A stretch of DNA of 64,000 nucleotides from Flavobacteriales bacterium (GTDB lineage Bacteria; Bacteroidota; Bacteroidia; JACJYZ01): the NCBI GenBank assembly GCA_020635855.1, contig JACJYZ010000003.1, positions 186,001 to 250,000 of the forward strand, in the 5' to 3' direction. The notes under the pieces are model-generated. The model made no database searches, had not been told where the DNA came from, and worked only from the letters and a program-made list of their open reading frames with translations. The position numbers were made by a program, and so were the translations under genes. Of the stretch, positions 34,242 to 43,692 are shown piece after piece (positions within the stretch are counted from its first letter, which is position 1; each line of letters begins with the position of its first letter).

Positions 34242-35365
34242 TGTTTGCGGAACACTTCCGGGAGGGTGAAGGGCTTTCCTTTATAGGTATCGAAATAACC
34301 GACCAGGGCTGTGAGCATCTTCAGGGAGAGTTGATCGAACAGCCCGTCGAGCTGTGGGTATTTGTCTTCGAGTTGTTCGCCTTTGCGTGCGAGGAACGAA
34401 AGGAATGCAGGCAGCACGATACCCAGGCATCCGTTTTTGGTTTGAAGGCCCAGTTTGTCGGCGATGTCATTTCCGCACATGAAACGGATCAGAATGTCGG
34501 GTGCGGCTTCCAGCTTCCCATCCGGGATGTGTGCGGTTGAAAAGCTGATGAGGGCTTGTGTCAGTACGCGTCCGGCTTCCGACTCCGCGGCCTGGCGTTG
34601 CAGGATTTGTTCCATCAGGGTTCGGGCTTCGGATAGGTTGTGTGCCATCAGGTCTTCATTCAGTCCGAGTACATACCCGATGACATTCCATGTATGCAGG
34701 TAAGCTTCCTTTTTTTCTTCCGGTTCTTGGATTCCGGTTTTTTCCAGTCCGTCAACCAGGGCGATGCCGAAGGTCAGGATGGTAAGTGCCATGTCTTCCT
34801 GGTTGATGGGGCGGCCCAGGGTGGCATGGTCCCATTCTTTTATCTGAACAAAATGGCGGATGGCGGCGTGAATCAGTCGTATCTTCTGTATAGCGGGTAT
34901 GGCTTCCCCTCCCGGCTTGAGGGTACCGGGTATCATCACGTGAAGGAGGAACTGGCCGGTCTCCGCGATGCGCCTGGCGAACTTCAGGTTCTGGTCGTCG
35001 GCATGTGCGAGTCTTCCGGTTTGGATCAATACCTGCGCTCCGTTTTTGCAGGCATATAGCAAAGGAAGCGACTTGTAGAAAAGGATGAGGAGCAGTTTGG
35101 GTCCCTGGTCCAGGAAGTACGACTGGGCCAGTTCAATTTTCTTCGGATCCGCCCAGGCAGGAAGAATGGATGTGTTTCGGAGATAATCGGAAATGGAAGA
35201 AGGCAGTTGTTCGGCGGGTAGATCAACGTTGCGTATGAGCACGTCAAAAATCTTGCGTGATTCTTCGATGCCATGATCATTCACGATTTGTTGGATGACA
35301 TTGTCAGCAGGTGGATCCTGTACCTGCCGTTTTTGATCCAGGAAAGTGTCAGACCAGGTGTTCAT
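34229..35365 (-). CDS. MpaB/DUF2236 family oxygenase-like protein
   Basis: A 378-residue helical protein of the DUF2236 group (MpaB, latex-clearing protein Lcp). Typical segments are LAQSYFLDQGPKLLLILFYK, ARRIAETGQFLLHVM, IRLIHAAIRHFVQ (putative haem-ligand helix) and GRPINQEDMALTILTFG. Relatives are haem b-dependent oxygenases; substrates of the bacterial versions are largely unknown. No signal peptide is seen. The 3' end overlaps the VanX-like gene start by 13 nt, so they may share a transcript. Confidence 0.75.
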   Translation of the reverse strand: MNTWSDTFLDQKRQVQDPPADNVIQQIVNDHGIEESRKIFDVLIRNVDLPAEQLPSSISDYLRNTSILPAWADPKKIELAQSYFLDQGPKLLLILFYKSLPLLYACKNGAQVLIQTGRLAHADDQNLKFARRIAETGQFLLHVMIPGTLKPGGEAIPAIQKIRLIHAAIRHFVQIKEWDHATLGRPINQEDMALTILTFGIALVDGLEKTGIQEPEEKKEAYLHTWNVIGYVLGLNEDLMAHNLSEARTLMEQILQRQAAESEAGRVLTQALISFSTAHIPDGKLEAAPDILIRFMCGNDIADKLGLQTKNGCLGIVLPAFLSFLARKGEQLEDKYPQLDGLFDQLSLKMLTALVGYFDTYKGKPFTLPEVFRKQWKV

Positions 35366-35481
35366 GTGTGGTTGTGTGAAGGCTGATAAATATCAGGGCA
35401 TGGCCTGATCCCAAGCATGGTTTTGCGTAGGGGGTAATGCCCATATTTGTGAATTGACGAATTTAACACAAAACTTCAATC

Positions 35482-35856
35482 ATGGACCTTCATATCAATG
35501 ATGATAAAACCCTGGACGATGTGGCTGCAGAATTTGCGGATGCGTTTCCATTTCTCCGGTTGTCTTTTTATTCGGAACCTCATGAAAACCGTGGAGGGTC
35601 GCTTGACAAATATGCGCTGGGCGGTCATCTGAAAATAGGAGCCGTGCGCACGAGCGTGAACAACGGCGACCTGCATATCCATGGGAATATGCATGTATCC
35701 ACATTGGAAAATGCTTTCCGGGTGACATACGGTTTGTATGTTCAGGTATTCCGCAAATCCGGCGATGTGTGGCTTCAGACCACCGCAACGGATGAATGGA
35801 GCCTTTCCAAGCAGAACGCCGTGGCCATGGAAATGGATCGCAAAGTGGAGGGGTAA
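35482..35856 (+). CDS. Conserved hypothetical protein
   Basis: A 124-residue soluble protein without signal peptide. The N-terminus DDVAAEFADAFPFLRLSFYS and the later WLQTTATDEWSLSKQNAVA are distinctive, but I recognise no function. It fits a small alpha/beta protein and overlaps nothing. Its stop is only 4 nt from the end of the convergent large helical protein gene. Confidence 0.6.
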   Translation: MDLHINDDKTLDDVAAEFADAFPFLRLSFYSEPHENRGGSLDKYALGGHLKIGAVRTSVNNGDLHIHGNMHVSTLENAFRVTYGLYVQVFRKSGDVWLQTTATDEWSLSKQNAVAMEMDRKVEG

Positions 35857-35860
35857 GGGA

Positions 35861-37399
35861 TCAGGTTTGGTTCGCTGCTATCTCAGCATACGTTGTGTCG
35901 CTAACCTTGCTCTCCAGCCAGGCGATGAGGTTGAGGTCTTCCGTCATGATCCTTTCAAACGGATCATCGGCGAGGGGCAGTAGCTTGTCCCGCAGTGAAG
36001 ACAAAAGTCCGGGAAGGGCTTCGGGGTTGCGTGTGCGAAGGATCTTGCGCATCGTGTCCATCACCAGGCGTTCATACTTCAGCGGCGGTTTCTTTTGAGA
36101 AAGGTAGCGGTACGTCGATCGCAGGAGGTAGGGCAGGATCAGGTGGTTGTTCAGTTCATAATGAATGATCAGGTTGATGATCCGGGCATAACACATAATG
36201 TCTTCGCGGGTATCACCTGTGCGTTCGTTCAGAATCAGGTTCAGCCATTTCAGCGCCTTCTTGTATTCACCGGCGCCAAAATACAATACCATCATGTTGT
36301 TATACAAGGTCAGCAGGAAGGCATGATCCACCTGATCGATGATGTTTTCCAGTTCCTGTTCGATTTGGTCACACAGTTGGGCGCCTTCCTTGAATCGCGC
36401 GAACTTGATCAGGAAGTCGGTTTCATGAATGTAGCGTGATTCGAAGATGCGCACACGCATATCCTGGGTAAGGGATGTGCTGGGTATGTGATCGGGGATG
36501 CTGGTTAGTTTGGACAGCACCTCATGGAATTCAAGTTCATTTCGGGTAAGGATACAACTGATCAGCAGGTTGTTGAGGGCATAGATATACGAACGAATGT
36601 GTGCCTTCATGCGTTCGGGGTTACCCTCGATCAGTTGTACCAGTTTACGCCGGGCTTCGTGACTTTTGTTGACTTCTCCGGTGGCGTGGAAGTAAAACAT
36701 CCGGGATGCATAGAGGAGTCGTTTGGCGTCATAGCAAAGGGCGCCGGCCTCATTGTCCAGCAATTCCTTGTTGTAAAGTTTGTGGTAAGCTTCCAGATCT
36801 TGCGGGCTCCGGGCCATGCCTTTGGTCTTGTGCAGGGCAAAAATCCGGTCGGCGGTGGTATGGTACATATACCGGTTGGTGAGTACTTTCAGGATTTGAT
36901 GTACCTCCTGGTAATGATTTTCAAGAAAGACAACGAGCCCTTCCGGTGTTCCCTGTCGCATCACGATCTCCCGTTCCCAGTGTTTGATGCGCAGGAGCTC
37001 TTCATATTTATCGTGGGTCTCGGCCAGCTTTTTGCACTTTTCCATGAGCTTGCCTGCTTGTCCGTAGAGTCCTTTTTCAAACAACACCTCAATAAAGTGA
37101 AGTTGCCGGTGCAGCTTGTTGTCGATCGAGGAATTGCTGTGGAAGCTGTCGAGGCTGTTAAGCGTAAGTCCGTAGAGGTAGTATTTGTCCGCCGACAGGT
37201 ACTTCGCATATTTCAGGCCTCCCAATGATTTGATCAGGGCGTCTTCATCGTATTCCTTCTGCTTGTCAAGCGAATCGAACAACTTCACATAGTTGTTCTT
37301 CTGGCCGATCACGTGGCGGTTTGCAAAGATCTTGAAGGCACGTTTCTCGCTGGGTGTCATGACCTTGATGAGGGCATGCAATTTATCCTTCTTTGACAT
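35861..37399 (-). CDS. Large helical (TPR-like) conserved hypothetical protein
   Basis: A 512-residue almost all-helical protein, starting KDKLHALIKVMTPSEKRAFK (a segment shared by a Bacteroidota-restricted family as I remember it). Its middle and end have TPR-like helix pairs (LYNNMMVLYFGAGEYKKALK, INLIIHYELNNHLILPYL). No signal peptide or membrane segment. Function unknown; a scaffold or regulatory role is plausible from the fold. Monocistronic. Confidence 0.75.
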   Translation of the reverse strand: MSKKDKLHALIKVMTPSEKRAFKIFANRHVIGQKNNYVKLFDSLDKQKEYDEDALIKSLGGLKYAKYLSADKYYLYGLTLNSLDSFHSNSSIDNKLHRQLHFIEVLFEKGLYGQAGKLMEKCKKLAETHDKYEELLRIKHWEREIVMRQGTPEGLVVFLENHYQEVHQILKVLTNRYMYHTTADRIFALHKTKGMARSPQDLEAYHKLYNKELLDNEAGALCYDAKRLLYASRMFYFHATGEVNKSHEARRKLVQLIEGNPERMKAHIRSYIYALNNLLISCILTRNELEFHEVLSKLTSIPDHIPSTSLTQDMRVRIFESRYIHETDFLIKFARFKEGAQLCDQIEQELENIIDQVDHAFLLTLYNNMMVLYFGAGEYKKALKWLNLILNERTGDTREDIMCYARIINLIIHYELNNHLILPYLLRSTYRYLSQKKPPLKYERLVMDTMRKILRTRNPEALPGLLSSLRDKLLPLADDPFERIMTEDLNLIAWLESKVSDTTYAEIAANQT

Positions 37400-37564
37400 C
37401 TAACTTATTAATGAGATTCTACTAAAGCACACCGCAATATACTAATTCACAAACATTTGGTTGCGGTTTTTCAAAGATTTGGGTTGGATTGGATGTATTA
37501 AGGAAATTGGATTCTCGGTTGTCCGGCAGGGATGGTCGGCAGACCTTTGTAAAAAAAATCAACT

Positions 37565-38845
37565 ATGGCCCAACGACCCATTCGCGAGAAAGACGCCAAG
37601 GCGCTTATGTATCGCTACTTCCGTGAAAAAGAGATCAATGGTATACTTGGTAAAGAACGCCTGGCTGGCGTGGATGCTACCACAGATCCGGTAAGCCTGA
37701 GTGATCAGCATTCCTGGCTGGGAGCCTCAAAGCTGGCCGTAAAGCCGGATCAGTTGCTGAAGCGACGGGGCATCAACAACCTGTTGGCACTGGATGTTTC
37801 CTACGAGGAAGCATTGTCATGGATCAAGAAGTACATGAACAAAAACCTTTGCTTGGACAACGCCAACGGTTGCCTCACGCATTTCATCCTCGAGCCTTTT
37901 ATCCCGCATGCGCAGGAAGATGAATATTATGTCTGCATCCAAACCACCCGGTGGGGAGATCAGATCATGTTTCACTCCCAGGGCGGCATTCATATCGGTG
38001 AAGTGGAAGGCAAGGCCAGGAAGCTGATGGTTAAGGATGAAGTTTCCATAGAGAAGATTGCCGAAACCTTGTTACAGGAAGTGCCTGAGGGCAGCCGTAA
38101 CCAATGGGCGCAGTTCATTCAGGGGCTTTACCAGATGTTCGCCGAATGGCACTTCACATACCTGGAGATCAATCCGGTTGTGATGGTGGAGGGTAAGATC
38201 ATTCCTTTGGATATGGCTGCCAAACTGGATGATGCAGCGCGTTTTTTAATGGAAGATCAATGGGAGATGGGAGAATTTCCTGTTCCGTTCGGCCGCGAAG
38301 CCAGTCCGGAAGAAAACAAGATTGCTCAACTGGATGAAAAAAGCGGCGCTTCCTTGAAATTTACTTTGTTGAAACCGGACGGCCGCATCTGGCTGCTCAT
38401 TGCCGGTGGAGGCGCTTCCGTTGTATATGCAGATACCGTTGCCGATAAGGGATACGGACATGAGTTGGGCAACTACGGTGAGTATTCCGGAGACCCCGAT
38501 GAAGAACTCACATATGAATACACCTGTACCCTGTTGGACCTCATGACACGCAAAAAGCTGGAGGGGGGTAAGGTGTTGCTGATCGGGGGTGGTATCGCCA
38601 ATTTCACAGATGTGGCGGCCACGTTCAAAGGAATCATTCGTGCATTGCGGACTTATGAACCCAGGCTCAGGGAGCACGAGGTAAGCATCTACGTGCGCCG
38701 TGGCGGTCCGAACTATCGCCAGGGACTGGAAATGATGAAGGACCTCGGCGTTGAACTGGGTATACCCATCGATGTGTACGGCCCTGAGACACACATGACA
38801 GAAATTGTAAACCTCGCCATCGGGAACCTGGAACCCGTTGCCTGA
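37565..38845 (+). CDS. aclB: ATP-citrate lyase, small subunit (AclB, citrate/ATP-grasp part)
   Basis: A 426-residue protein equivalent to the N-terminal part of animal ATP-citrate lyase and to the AclB subunit of green sulfur bacteria. Landmarks are the ATP-grasp end EWHFTYLEINPVVMV, the citrate-domain segment GGGASVVYADTVADKG, EYSGDPDEELTYEYT, and IGGGIANFTDVAATFKGI followed by FVRRGGPNY-like IYVRRGGPNYRQGL. With AclA it cleaves citrate, ATP and CoA to acetyl-CoA, oxaloacetate and ADP. The downstream AclA gene starts 34 nt beyond the stop. A GACCTTTG sequence just upstream is a weak -7 candidate. Confidence 0.92.
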   Translation: MAQRPIREKDAKALMYRYFREKEINGILGKERLAGVDATTDPVSLSDQHSWLGASKLAVKPDQLLKRRGINNLLALDVSYEEALSWIKKYMNKNLCLDNANGCLTHFILEPFIPHAQEDEYYVCIQTTRWGDQIMFHSQGGIHIGEVEGKARKLMVKDEVSIEKIAETLLQEVPEGSRNQWAQFIQGLYQMFAEWHFTYLEINPVVMVEGKIIPLDMAAKLDDAARFLMEDQWEMGEFPVPFGREASPEENKIAQLDEKSGASLKFTLLKPDGRIWLLIAGGGASVVYADTVADKGYGHELGNYGEYSGDPDEELTYEYTCTLLDLMTRKKLEGGKVLLIGGGIANFTDVAATFKGIIRALRTYEPRLREHEVSIYVRRGGPNYRQGLEMMKDLGVELGIPIDVYGPETHMTEIVNLAIGNLEPVA

Positions 38846-38879
38846 TCAAGTCCCGCACGATTCTCAACATCACACTGCT

Positions 38880-40712
38880 ATGTCACGTCCCGACTATATC
38901 CTTTTCGACAAAGAATCCACAGCCATTATATTCAATAACCAGCCGCGTGCTGTTCAGCGCATGCTTGATTACGATTATGTAATCGGGCGCAAACAGCCGT
39001 CGGTGGTTGCGATTGTCAATCCCTCCGGTAAGGGATTGTACCCAGCCATGTTCGGTCACCGTGAATGCCTCATCCCCGTTTATGCCACCACTGCTGAAGC
39101 GGTGGCCGAACACCCGGCTGCGGATGTGTTCATCAACTTCGCGTCCTTGCGTTCTGCATGGGCATCTACCCGCACCGCTATGAATCACGACAGCTTGCGC
39201 ACGTTTGTGGTTGTGGCGGAAGGCATGCCTGAAAGACAGGCGCGGGAGCTTGCCCAGATCGCTGAAGAGAAAGGAAAATGGCTGATTGGGCCCGCCACGG
39301 TGGGCGCCATTGCCGCCGGAGCCTTTAAGACAGGAAACAGCGCGGGAACTGTTGATAACATCGTTCATTGTAAGCTTTTTCGCCCGGGTCACGTGGGCTT
39401 TGTGTCCAAATCCGGAGGTATGTCCAATGAAATGTATAATGTTATCGCCAAGCATACTTCCGGAATTTACGAAGGTGTTGCATTGGGTGGAGACCGTTTC
39501 CCGGGAAGCACCGCCACCCGTCACCTGGTGCGGATGAATGCCAACCCTGACATCGCCATGCTGGTTTACCTGGGTGAAACCGGAGGTAACGATGAATACG
39601 AAATGATTGAGGCCGTTCAAAAAGGCGAGATCACCAAGCCGCTTGTGGTTTGGGTAACCGGAGGGTGTGCCAGGCTATTTCCCGGAGAAGCCCAGTTCGG
39701 ACACGCCGGTGCGAGTGCAAGGAATGAAACGGAAACCACCGAAGCCAAGTTGGAGGCATTGAGGAAATCGGGCATCCACGTTCCGGAGAGCTTTGATGAC
39801 CTTGGCAGTGTGCTCGGAAAAGTGTTTGACCAGCTGAAGCGAAACGGAAAGGTGAGGATGCCGGTGGAGCCGAAGTTCCCTCATGTGCCCGTTGATTTTG
39901 ATGAAGCGTTGAGAAGCAAATTGATCCGGAATAAGCCATCTATTATTTCTACGATCTCAGACGACAGGGGAGAAGAGCTTACCTACAACAACATTCCCAT
40001 CAGTCGCATTGTGCGTGAGCAATACGGCCCGGCGGGGGTGATCTCCGAACTGTGGTTCAAACGACGCCTTCCGCCACATGCCATCGCGTTTATGGAAATG
40101 GTGCTTGTGCTGGTGGCCGATCACGGCCCGGCGGTGAGCGGTGCGCACAACGCCATTGTTGCGGCCCGTGCAGGGAAGGACCTGGTGAGTTCGCTGGCAT
40201 CCGGGTTACTAACGGTAGGACCGCGTTTCGGCGGCGCAATCGATGATGCGGCCAAGGTTTTTTCACATGGCATGCTGAACAAACTGTCTCCCCTGGAACT
40301 GATCGAAAACCACAAAAATGCCGGTCAGCCCATTCCAGGGATCGGGCACCGGGTGAAGTCACTGGAAAACCCGGATATGCGGGTGGAGATATTGAAAGAA
40401 TTCGTGTTCAGTAAATTTCCGGCGTCCCCCATCCTGAAATATGCCCTGGAGGTGGAAGCGTTGACCACCCGTAAGAAAAACACCCTGATCCTGAATGTAG
40501 ACGGGGCCATCGGGGCGGCTTTCGCCGATATCCTGTTCTCGGGCAATGAGTTCACGCCCCAGGAAGCCGAGCGTTACCTCGAATTGGGTGCCTTGAACGG
40601 ATTGTTCGTGGTCGGAAGGAGCATCGGAATTATCGGCCATTTCCTCGATCAGCGTCGCCTTGAGCAACCCCTTTACAGGCATGCCTATCACGACATAGCG
40701 TACATGGGCTAG
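38880..40712 (+). CDS. aclA: ATP-citrate lyase, large subunit (AclA, phosphohistidine and citryl-CoA lyase part)
   Basis: At 610 residues it has the length of the green-sulfur AclA. The N-terminal half is a CoA-ligase-like region with the phosphorylated histidine in QFGHAGASARNET (near residue 275). The C-terminal ~260 residues are a citrate synthase-like citryl-CoA lyase domain (GPAVSGAHNAIVAARAGKDL, LTVGPRFGGAIDDA, GIGHRVKSLENPDMR). The frame is open from 38838, but the ATG at 38880 gives the family N-terminus. Together with AclB it makes a complete enzyme; the pair is an rTCA marker, or supplies acetyl-CoA for biosynthesis. Confidence 0.93.
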   Translation: MSRPDYILFDKESTAIIFNNQPRAVQRMLDYDYVIGRKQPSVVAIVNPSGKGLYPAMFGHRECLIPVYATTAEAVAEHPAADVFINFASLRSAWASTRTAMNHDSLRTFVVVAEGMPERQARELAQIAEEKGKWLIGPATVGAIAAGAFKTGNSAGTVDNIVHCKLFRPGHVGFVSKSGGMSNEMYNVIAKHTSGIYEGVALGGDRFPGSTATRHLVRMNANPDIAMLVYLGETGGNDEYEMIEAVQKGEITKPLVVWVTGGCARLFPGEAQFGHAGASARNETETTEAKLEALRKSGIHVPESFDDLGSVLGKVFDQLKRNGKVRMPVEPKFPHVPVDFDEALRSKLIRNKPSIISTISDDRGEELTYNNIPISRIVREQYGPAGVISELWFKRRLPPHAIAFMEMVLVLVADHGPAVSGAHNAIVAARAGKDLVSSLASGLLTVGPRFGGAIDDAAKVFSHGMLNKLSPLELIENHKNAGQPIPGIGHRVKSLENPDMRVEILKEFVFSKFPASPILKYALEVEALTTRKKNTLILNVDGAIGAAFADILFSGNEFTPQEAERYLELGALNGLFVVGRSIGIIGHFLDQRRLEQPLYRHAYHDIAYMG

Positions 40713-40768
40713 ACATTTTTCTGTTTGGAAACCTATTCCGGGTTTTGTACTTTGTATCCCCTTGCTTG

Positions 40769-40801
40769 CGTGACCACGTTGCTGCGTGGTCACGTATTTT
40801 T
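40769..40801 (+). terminator. Terminator after the ATP-citrate lyase operon
   Basis: CGTGACCACG at 40769-40778 pairs perfectly with CGTGGTCACG at 40785-40794, with a 6-nt loop, followed by TATTTTTG. Confidence 0.85.
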
Positions 40802-40846
40802 GTTAAATTTGGTGGAAGGGCTGTAACCTTTTGGCCCTCTTGCATT

Positions 40847-41461
40847 ATGCACGACGAGAACCGTTCATCCGGAAGCTACGAGCAGTCGATGTACCACATG
40901 GAACGTGGCGACATTGAGCGCGAGTGGGAGGAGATCAGGGCGGCGCAACAAGACAATGCGCGCTTTGAGGTCCTGTACGACCGGTATTACGAACGGATCT
41001 TTCGGTTTGTTTACCAGCGTGTGGATGAGATGCAGACGGCTTCTGATATCACATCGCAGGTTTTTTTTAAAGCCATGGTGCATCTGAAAGACTACACCTT
41101 CAAGGGAACTCCCTTCTCTGCGTGGTTGTTCAGGATCGCCACAAATGAACTGAATATGGAATTCCGGCGGAACAAAACGAACCGTTCGGTCAATATAGAG
41201 TCGATCAGCGACATCCAGAGCATCATTGAAAGCTCGGGTGAGGATTACACGGAAGAGAAGATGGGTAAGCTCATCAAGGTGTTGGGGGAATTAAAGGAAG
41301 ATGAACTGGAAATGGTCGACATGAGATTCTTTGAAAAGAGATCATATAAAGAGATAGGCCAGGTGCTGGCCATCAGTGAGAACAATGCAAAAGTGAAAGT
41401 CCATAGAGTGTTGAAGAAATTAGCCAAGTTGATCACAAATTATAATGCATCCGTTTTATGA
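40847..41461 (+). CDS. ECF-type sigma-70 factor
   Basis: A 204-residue sigma factor. Region 2 is YDRYYERIFRFVYQRV then ASDITSQVFFKAMVHLKDYT and FSAWLFRIATNELN; region 4 is RFFEKRSYKEIGQVLAISEN followed by KVKVHRVLKKL. An N-terminal extension of about 35 charged residues precedes region 2. The frame is open from 40745, but that lies within the terminator; ATG 40847 fits best. The stop overlaps the start of the next gene (ATGA), so the 576-residue membrane protein is probably its dedicated anti-sigma factor or sensor. Confidence 0.9.
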   Translation: MHDENRSSGSYEQSMYHMERGDIEREWEEIRAAQQDNARFEVLYDRYYERIFRFVYQRVDEMQTASDITSQVFFKAMVHLKDYTFKGTPFSAWLFRIATNELNMEFRRNKTNRSVNIESISDIQSIIESSGEDYTEEKMGKLIKVLGELKEDELEMVDMRFFEKRSYKEIGQVLAISENNAKVKVHRVLKKLAKLITNYNASVL

Positions 41462-43188
41462 TCATCCGGAACGTAAACATCGGGAGGAAAGTCCCGAGCC
41501 CAGACCAAATAGAGCGTTTCAAGGATTTCGGCAAGCTGAAATCGGATGTGGATCGCTATACGCGTGAAAGCCGTGGAACAGGCGGTTTTGGAGCCAGTAG
41601 CATGGCGCGTAAGCTGATCTACATGGCTTCGGCAGCTGCGCTGGTATTCGGAGGCTTCGCTGGATATAAGTATGTATGGAACACAGGGGCTGAGGTAACC
41701 TTGCAGCCCATGGTGGAAGATATGACAACCGGCCCGGTAGATGTGGCAGATGTCATCGAACAATCCAATGCTTTTGAACAATTGAATGCCTGGCGGGCGC
41801 CCTTTGCTTCCCAGAACATTGACGTGGATTTCACAGAATACATTGTGGATGCCGCGGAAGGAGCCGAACTCGAATACGGTTCCGGAACCCGCATCCAGAT
41901 ACCTCCTCATGCGTTCCTGAACCAGATCGGTCGCCCGCTGAAAGGTAAAGTAAAAGTGAAATACCGCGAATTGAACGGATCCATGGATATTCTGCTGGCA
42001 GGTGTGCCGATGGGATATGATACCGCAGGTACTTATCATAACCTGCAATCTGCGGGAATGCTCGAAATCCGTGCTTTCAAAGGCAATGATGAATTGCTTC
42101 TGAACCCTGATAACCCGATCCGTATTCACATTGCCTCAACGGATCAGGCTTCCAGCTTCAATCTGTATAGTTTTGACGAACAGGCCCAGAATTGGAAGTA
42201 CCGTGGCAAAGATGAGGTAGCGGTCTTTGAGGTGGATGAAAAAGGACACTCCACCGAGCGCAAGAAAAGACGTGAAGCTGCCAAGGCTGAGAAAAAAGAC
42301 ATTGCCATGGCGGATGATAAGCCGGAAGTCAAACGGTTCGGTATTCGCAACATTACAAATTACATCCCGGCCCTGAGGATCACCGACAGATCCGCATACA
42401 AACGTCAGGGGTCCTTGAACTTCACATTCTCGGATATTGTAGACATTCAACCCGAGATGAAGGTGTTCGATCAGATGGTATGGCACTACGAGAGGGGCAT
42501 TCAAACCGACGATACGCGTTTCTTCGAAGAACTGCTCACCAATAGTTTCAAAGGTGGTAACTATATCTATCGCTTCTGGGATCATGTGAAGGTGACCTAC
42601 AACCCGCCGCGTGACTACTTGTCAATGATCTTCCTCCAACGCGAAAACAACAAGCGTGTGGTGGTGAACCTCCTGCCCTCGTTTGCGGGTAGGTTCCGCG
42701 GAAAGACCTGTTCAGACCTGTATATCGATTATCTGAATATGCAGGATTCGATTGCGGAAGCACAACTTGAGATCCTGCGCGGTCGTCACAAGCGTGTGAA
42801 CAACTCCATGTACATACAGCGCTCATTCAGTATTGGTGAGTTCGGTCTGTGGAGCTGTGAGAAGGTATTCCGCTACAAGACACCGCAGGTGGTGGATGTG
42901 AATCTGTATAATGAAGACAAAGAGCCGCTGGCTTATCGTGACCTGTACTGTATCTATAAAGAACCCAATGCAGTGGTCAGGTTCGGTAAAGCAAAACGAC
43001 TTTCACTGGATCGCAGCGCTGGCATGGCCATACTCGCCATCATTGACGATGAGACCGTTGCATATGTGCGGCCGGACCAAATTCGTGCATTGCCGAATGG
43101 TGCCAAAGAAGTAGATTTAACGATGAAGACTTCCGACGATGTGCGCGGCACACTCGTTAAGCTGAAGGAGTTCCTGACATCCGAATAA
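41458..43188 (+). CDS. Single-TM protein with large extracytoplasmic domain (putative anti-sigma/sensor)
   Basis: A 576-residue protein coupled to the sigma gene by a 4-nt overlap. The first ~50 residues are cytoplasmic (RESRGTGGFGASSMARKL precedes the TM), followed by one membrane segment (LIYMASAAALVFGGFAGYKY) and about 510 residues outside. The outer part has a beta-rich region with the repeated theme of structural proteins (GSGTRIQIPPHAFLN, KGKVKVKYREL). I do not recognise a named family; Bacteroidota sigma/anti-sigma pairs of this layout are common. Function inferred from context only. Confidence 0.75.
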   Translation: MIIRNVNIGRKVPSPDQIERFKDFGKLKSDVDRYTRESRGTGGFGASSMARKLIYMASAAALVFGGFAGYKYVWNTGAEVTLQPMVEDMTTGPVDVADVIEQSNAFEQLNAWRAPFASQNIDVDFTEYIVDAAEGAELEYGSGTRIQIPPHAFLNQIGRPLKGKVKVKYRELNGSMDILLAGVPMGYDTAGTYHNLQSAGMLEIRAFKGNDELLLNPDNPIRIHIASTDQASSFNLYSFDEQAQNWKYRGKDEVAVFEVDEKGHSTERKKRREAAKAEKKDIAMADDKPEVKRFGIRNITNYIPALRITDRSAYKRQGSLNFTFSDIVDIQPEMKVFDQMVWHYERGIQTDDTRFFEELLTNSFKGGNYIYRFWDHVKVTYNPPRDYLSMIFLQRENNKRVVVNLLPSFAGRFRGKTCSDLYIDYLNMQDSIAEAQLEILRGRHKRVNNSMYIQRSFSIGEFGLWSCEKVFRYKTPQVVDVNLYNEDKEPLAYRDLYCIYKEPNAVVRFGKAKRLSLDRSAGMAILAIIDDETVAYVRPDQIRALPNGAKEVDLTMKTSDDVRGTLVKLKEFLTSE

Positions 43189-43250
43189 CATCTGATGATA
43201 TAAACGGTGGCCATCGTTCCTGTTCAGGATGGCTTCTGTTAACTGAAAAG

Positions 43251-43278
43251 ACCCGTCCCACCCTTGACGGGTTTTTTT
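43251..43278 (+). terminator. Terminator after the sigma/anti-sigma operon
   Basis: ACCCGTC at 43251-43257 pairs with GACGGGT at 43266-43272, followed by a T-run. Confidence 0.8.
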
Positions 43279-43319
43279 AGTTTATGCGGGCAACATCGCC
43301 AAAAGCGCGCCGGATATCG

Positions 43320-43327
43320 TATCTTTG
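43320..43327 (+). promoter_or_regulatory. ssrA -7 box (TATCTTTG)
   Basis: TATCTTTG lies 7 nt before the mature 5' end of tmRNA, which is right for this promoter class. No obvious -33 element. Confidence 0.7.
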
Positions 43328-43333
43328 TGTTAT

Positions 43334-43692
43334 GGGGCTGACCGGTTTTGACAGCGAGATCAGTGGCCTTGTAAGCATGTCGAGCGCTGTGTATCCGGCT
43401 CGTAAATACCGATACTCAACCAACAAAAGGCGAATCTAACTTCGCGCTGGCTGCCTAATCTAGGATTAGCAGTAAGCTGTCTCGTGTGGGCCCGGCCCGT
43501 TGGCACGCACATAGAGGCATCATAAGATCGGGATGGTCTGTCTGAGGTCCCGGCAGATAGATGAGATAAAGGGAATAAGGTTCGGATAGGTTGTGTTCCG
43601 CCGGTCCGATCCCGACAATCAAGGAAACACTAAGCATGTAGAAAGCCTGGTTCCTGCTTGTTTGGACGCGGGTTCGACTCCCGCCAGCTCCA
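43334..43692 (+). ncRNA. ssrA: Transfer-messenger RNA
   Basis: The 5' end GGGGCTGACCGGTTTTGACAGC and the 3' end with the T-arm (GGTTCGACTCCCGCC) and acceptor CAGCTCCA form the alanyl tRNA-like domain. The acceptor strands pair across about 360 nt. The tag reading frame at 43429-43458 encodes GESNFALAA followed by TAA, so with the charged alanine the added tag is AGESNFALAA. tmRNA rescues stalled ribosomes together with SmpB. The CCA end is not fully encoded. The 3' end directly abuts a serine-recombinase element, consistent with use of ssrA as an integration site. Confidence 0.95.

Noticed and set aside
40769..40801. Palindrome as a regulator site of the sigma gene
   Set aside because: The position after the AclA stop and the T-rich tail fit an intrinsic terminator better.
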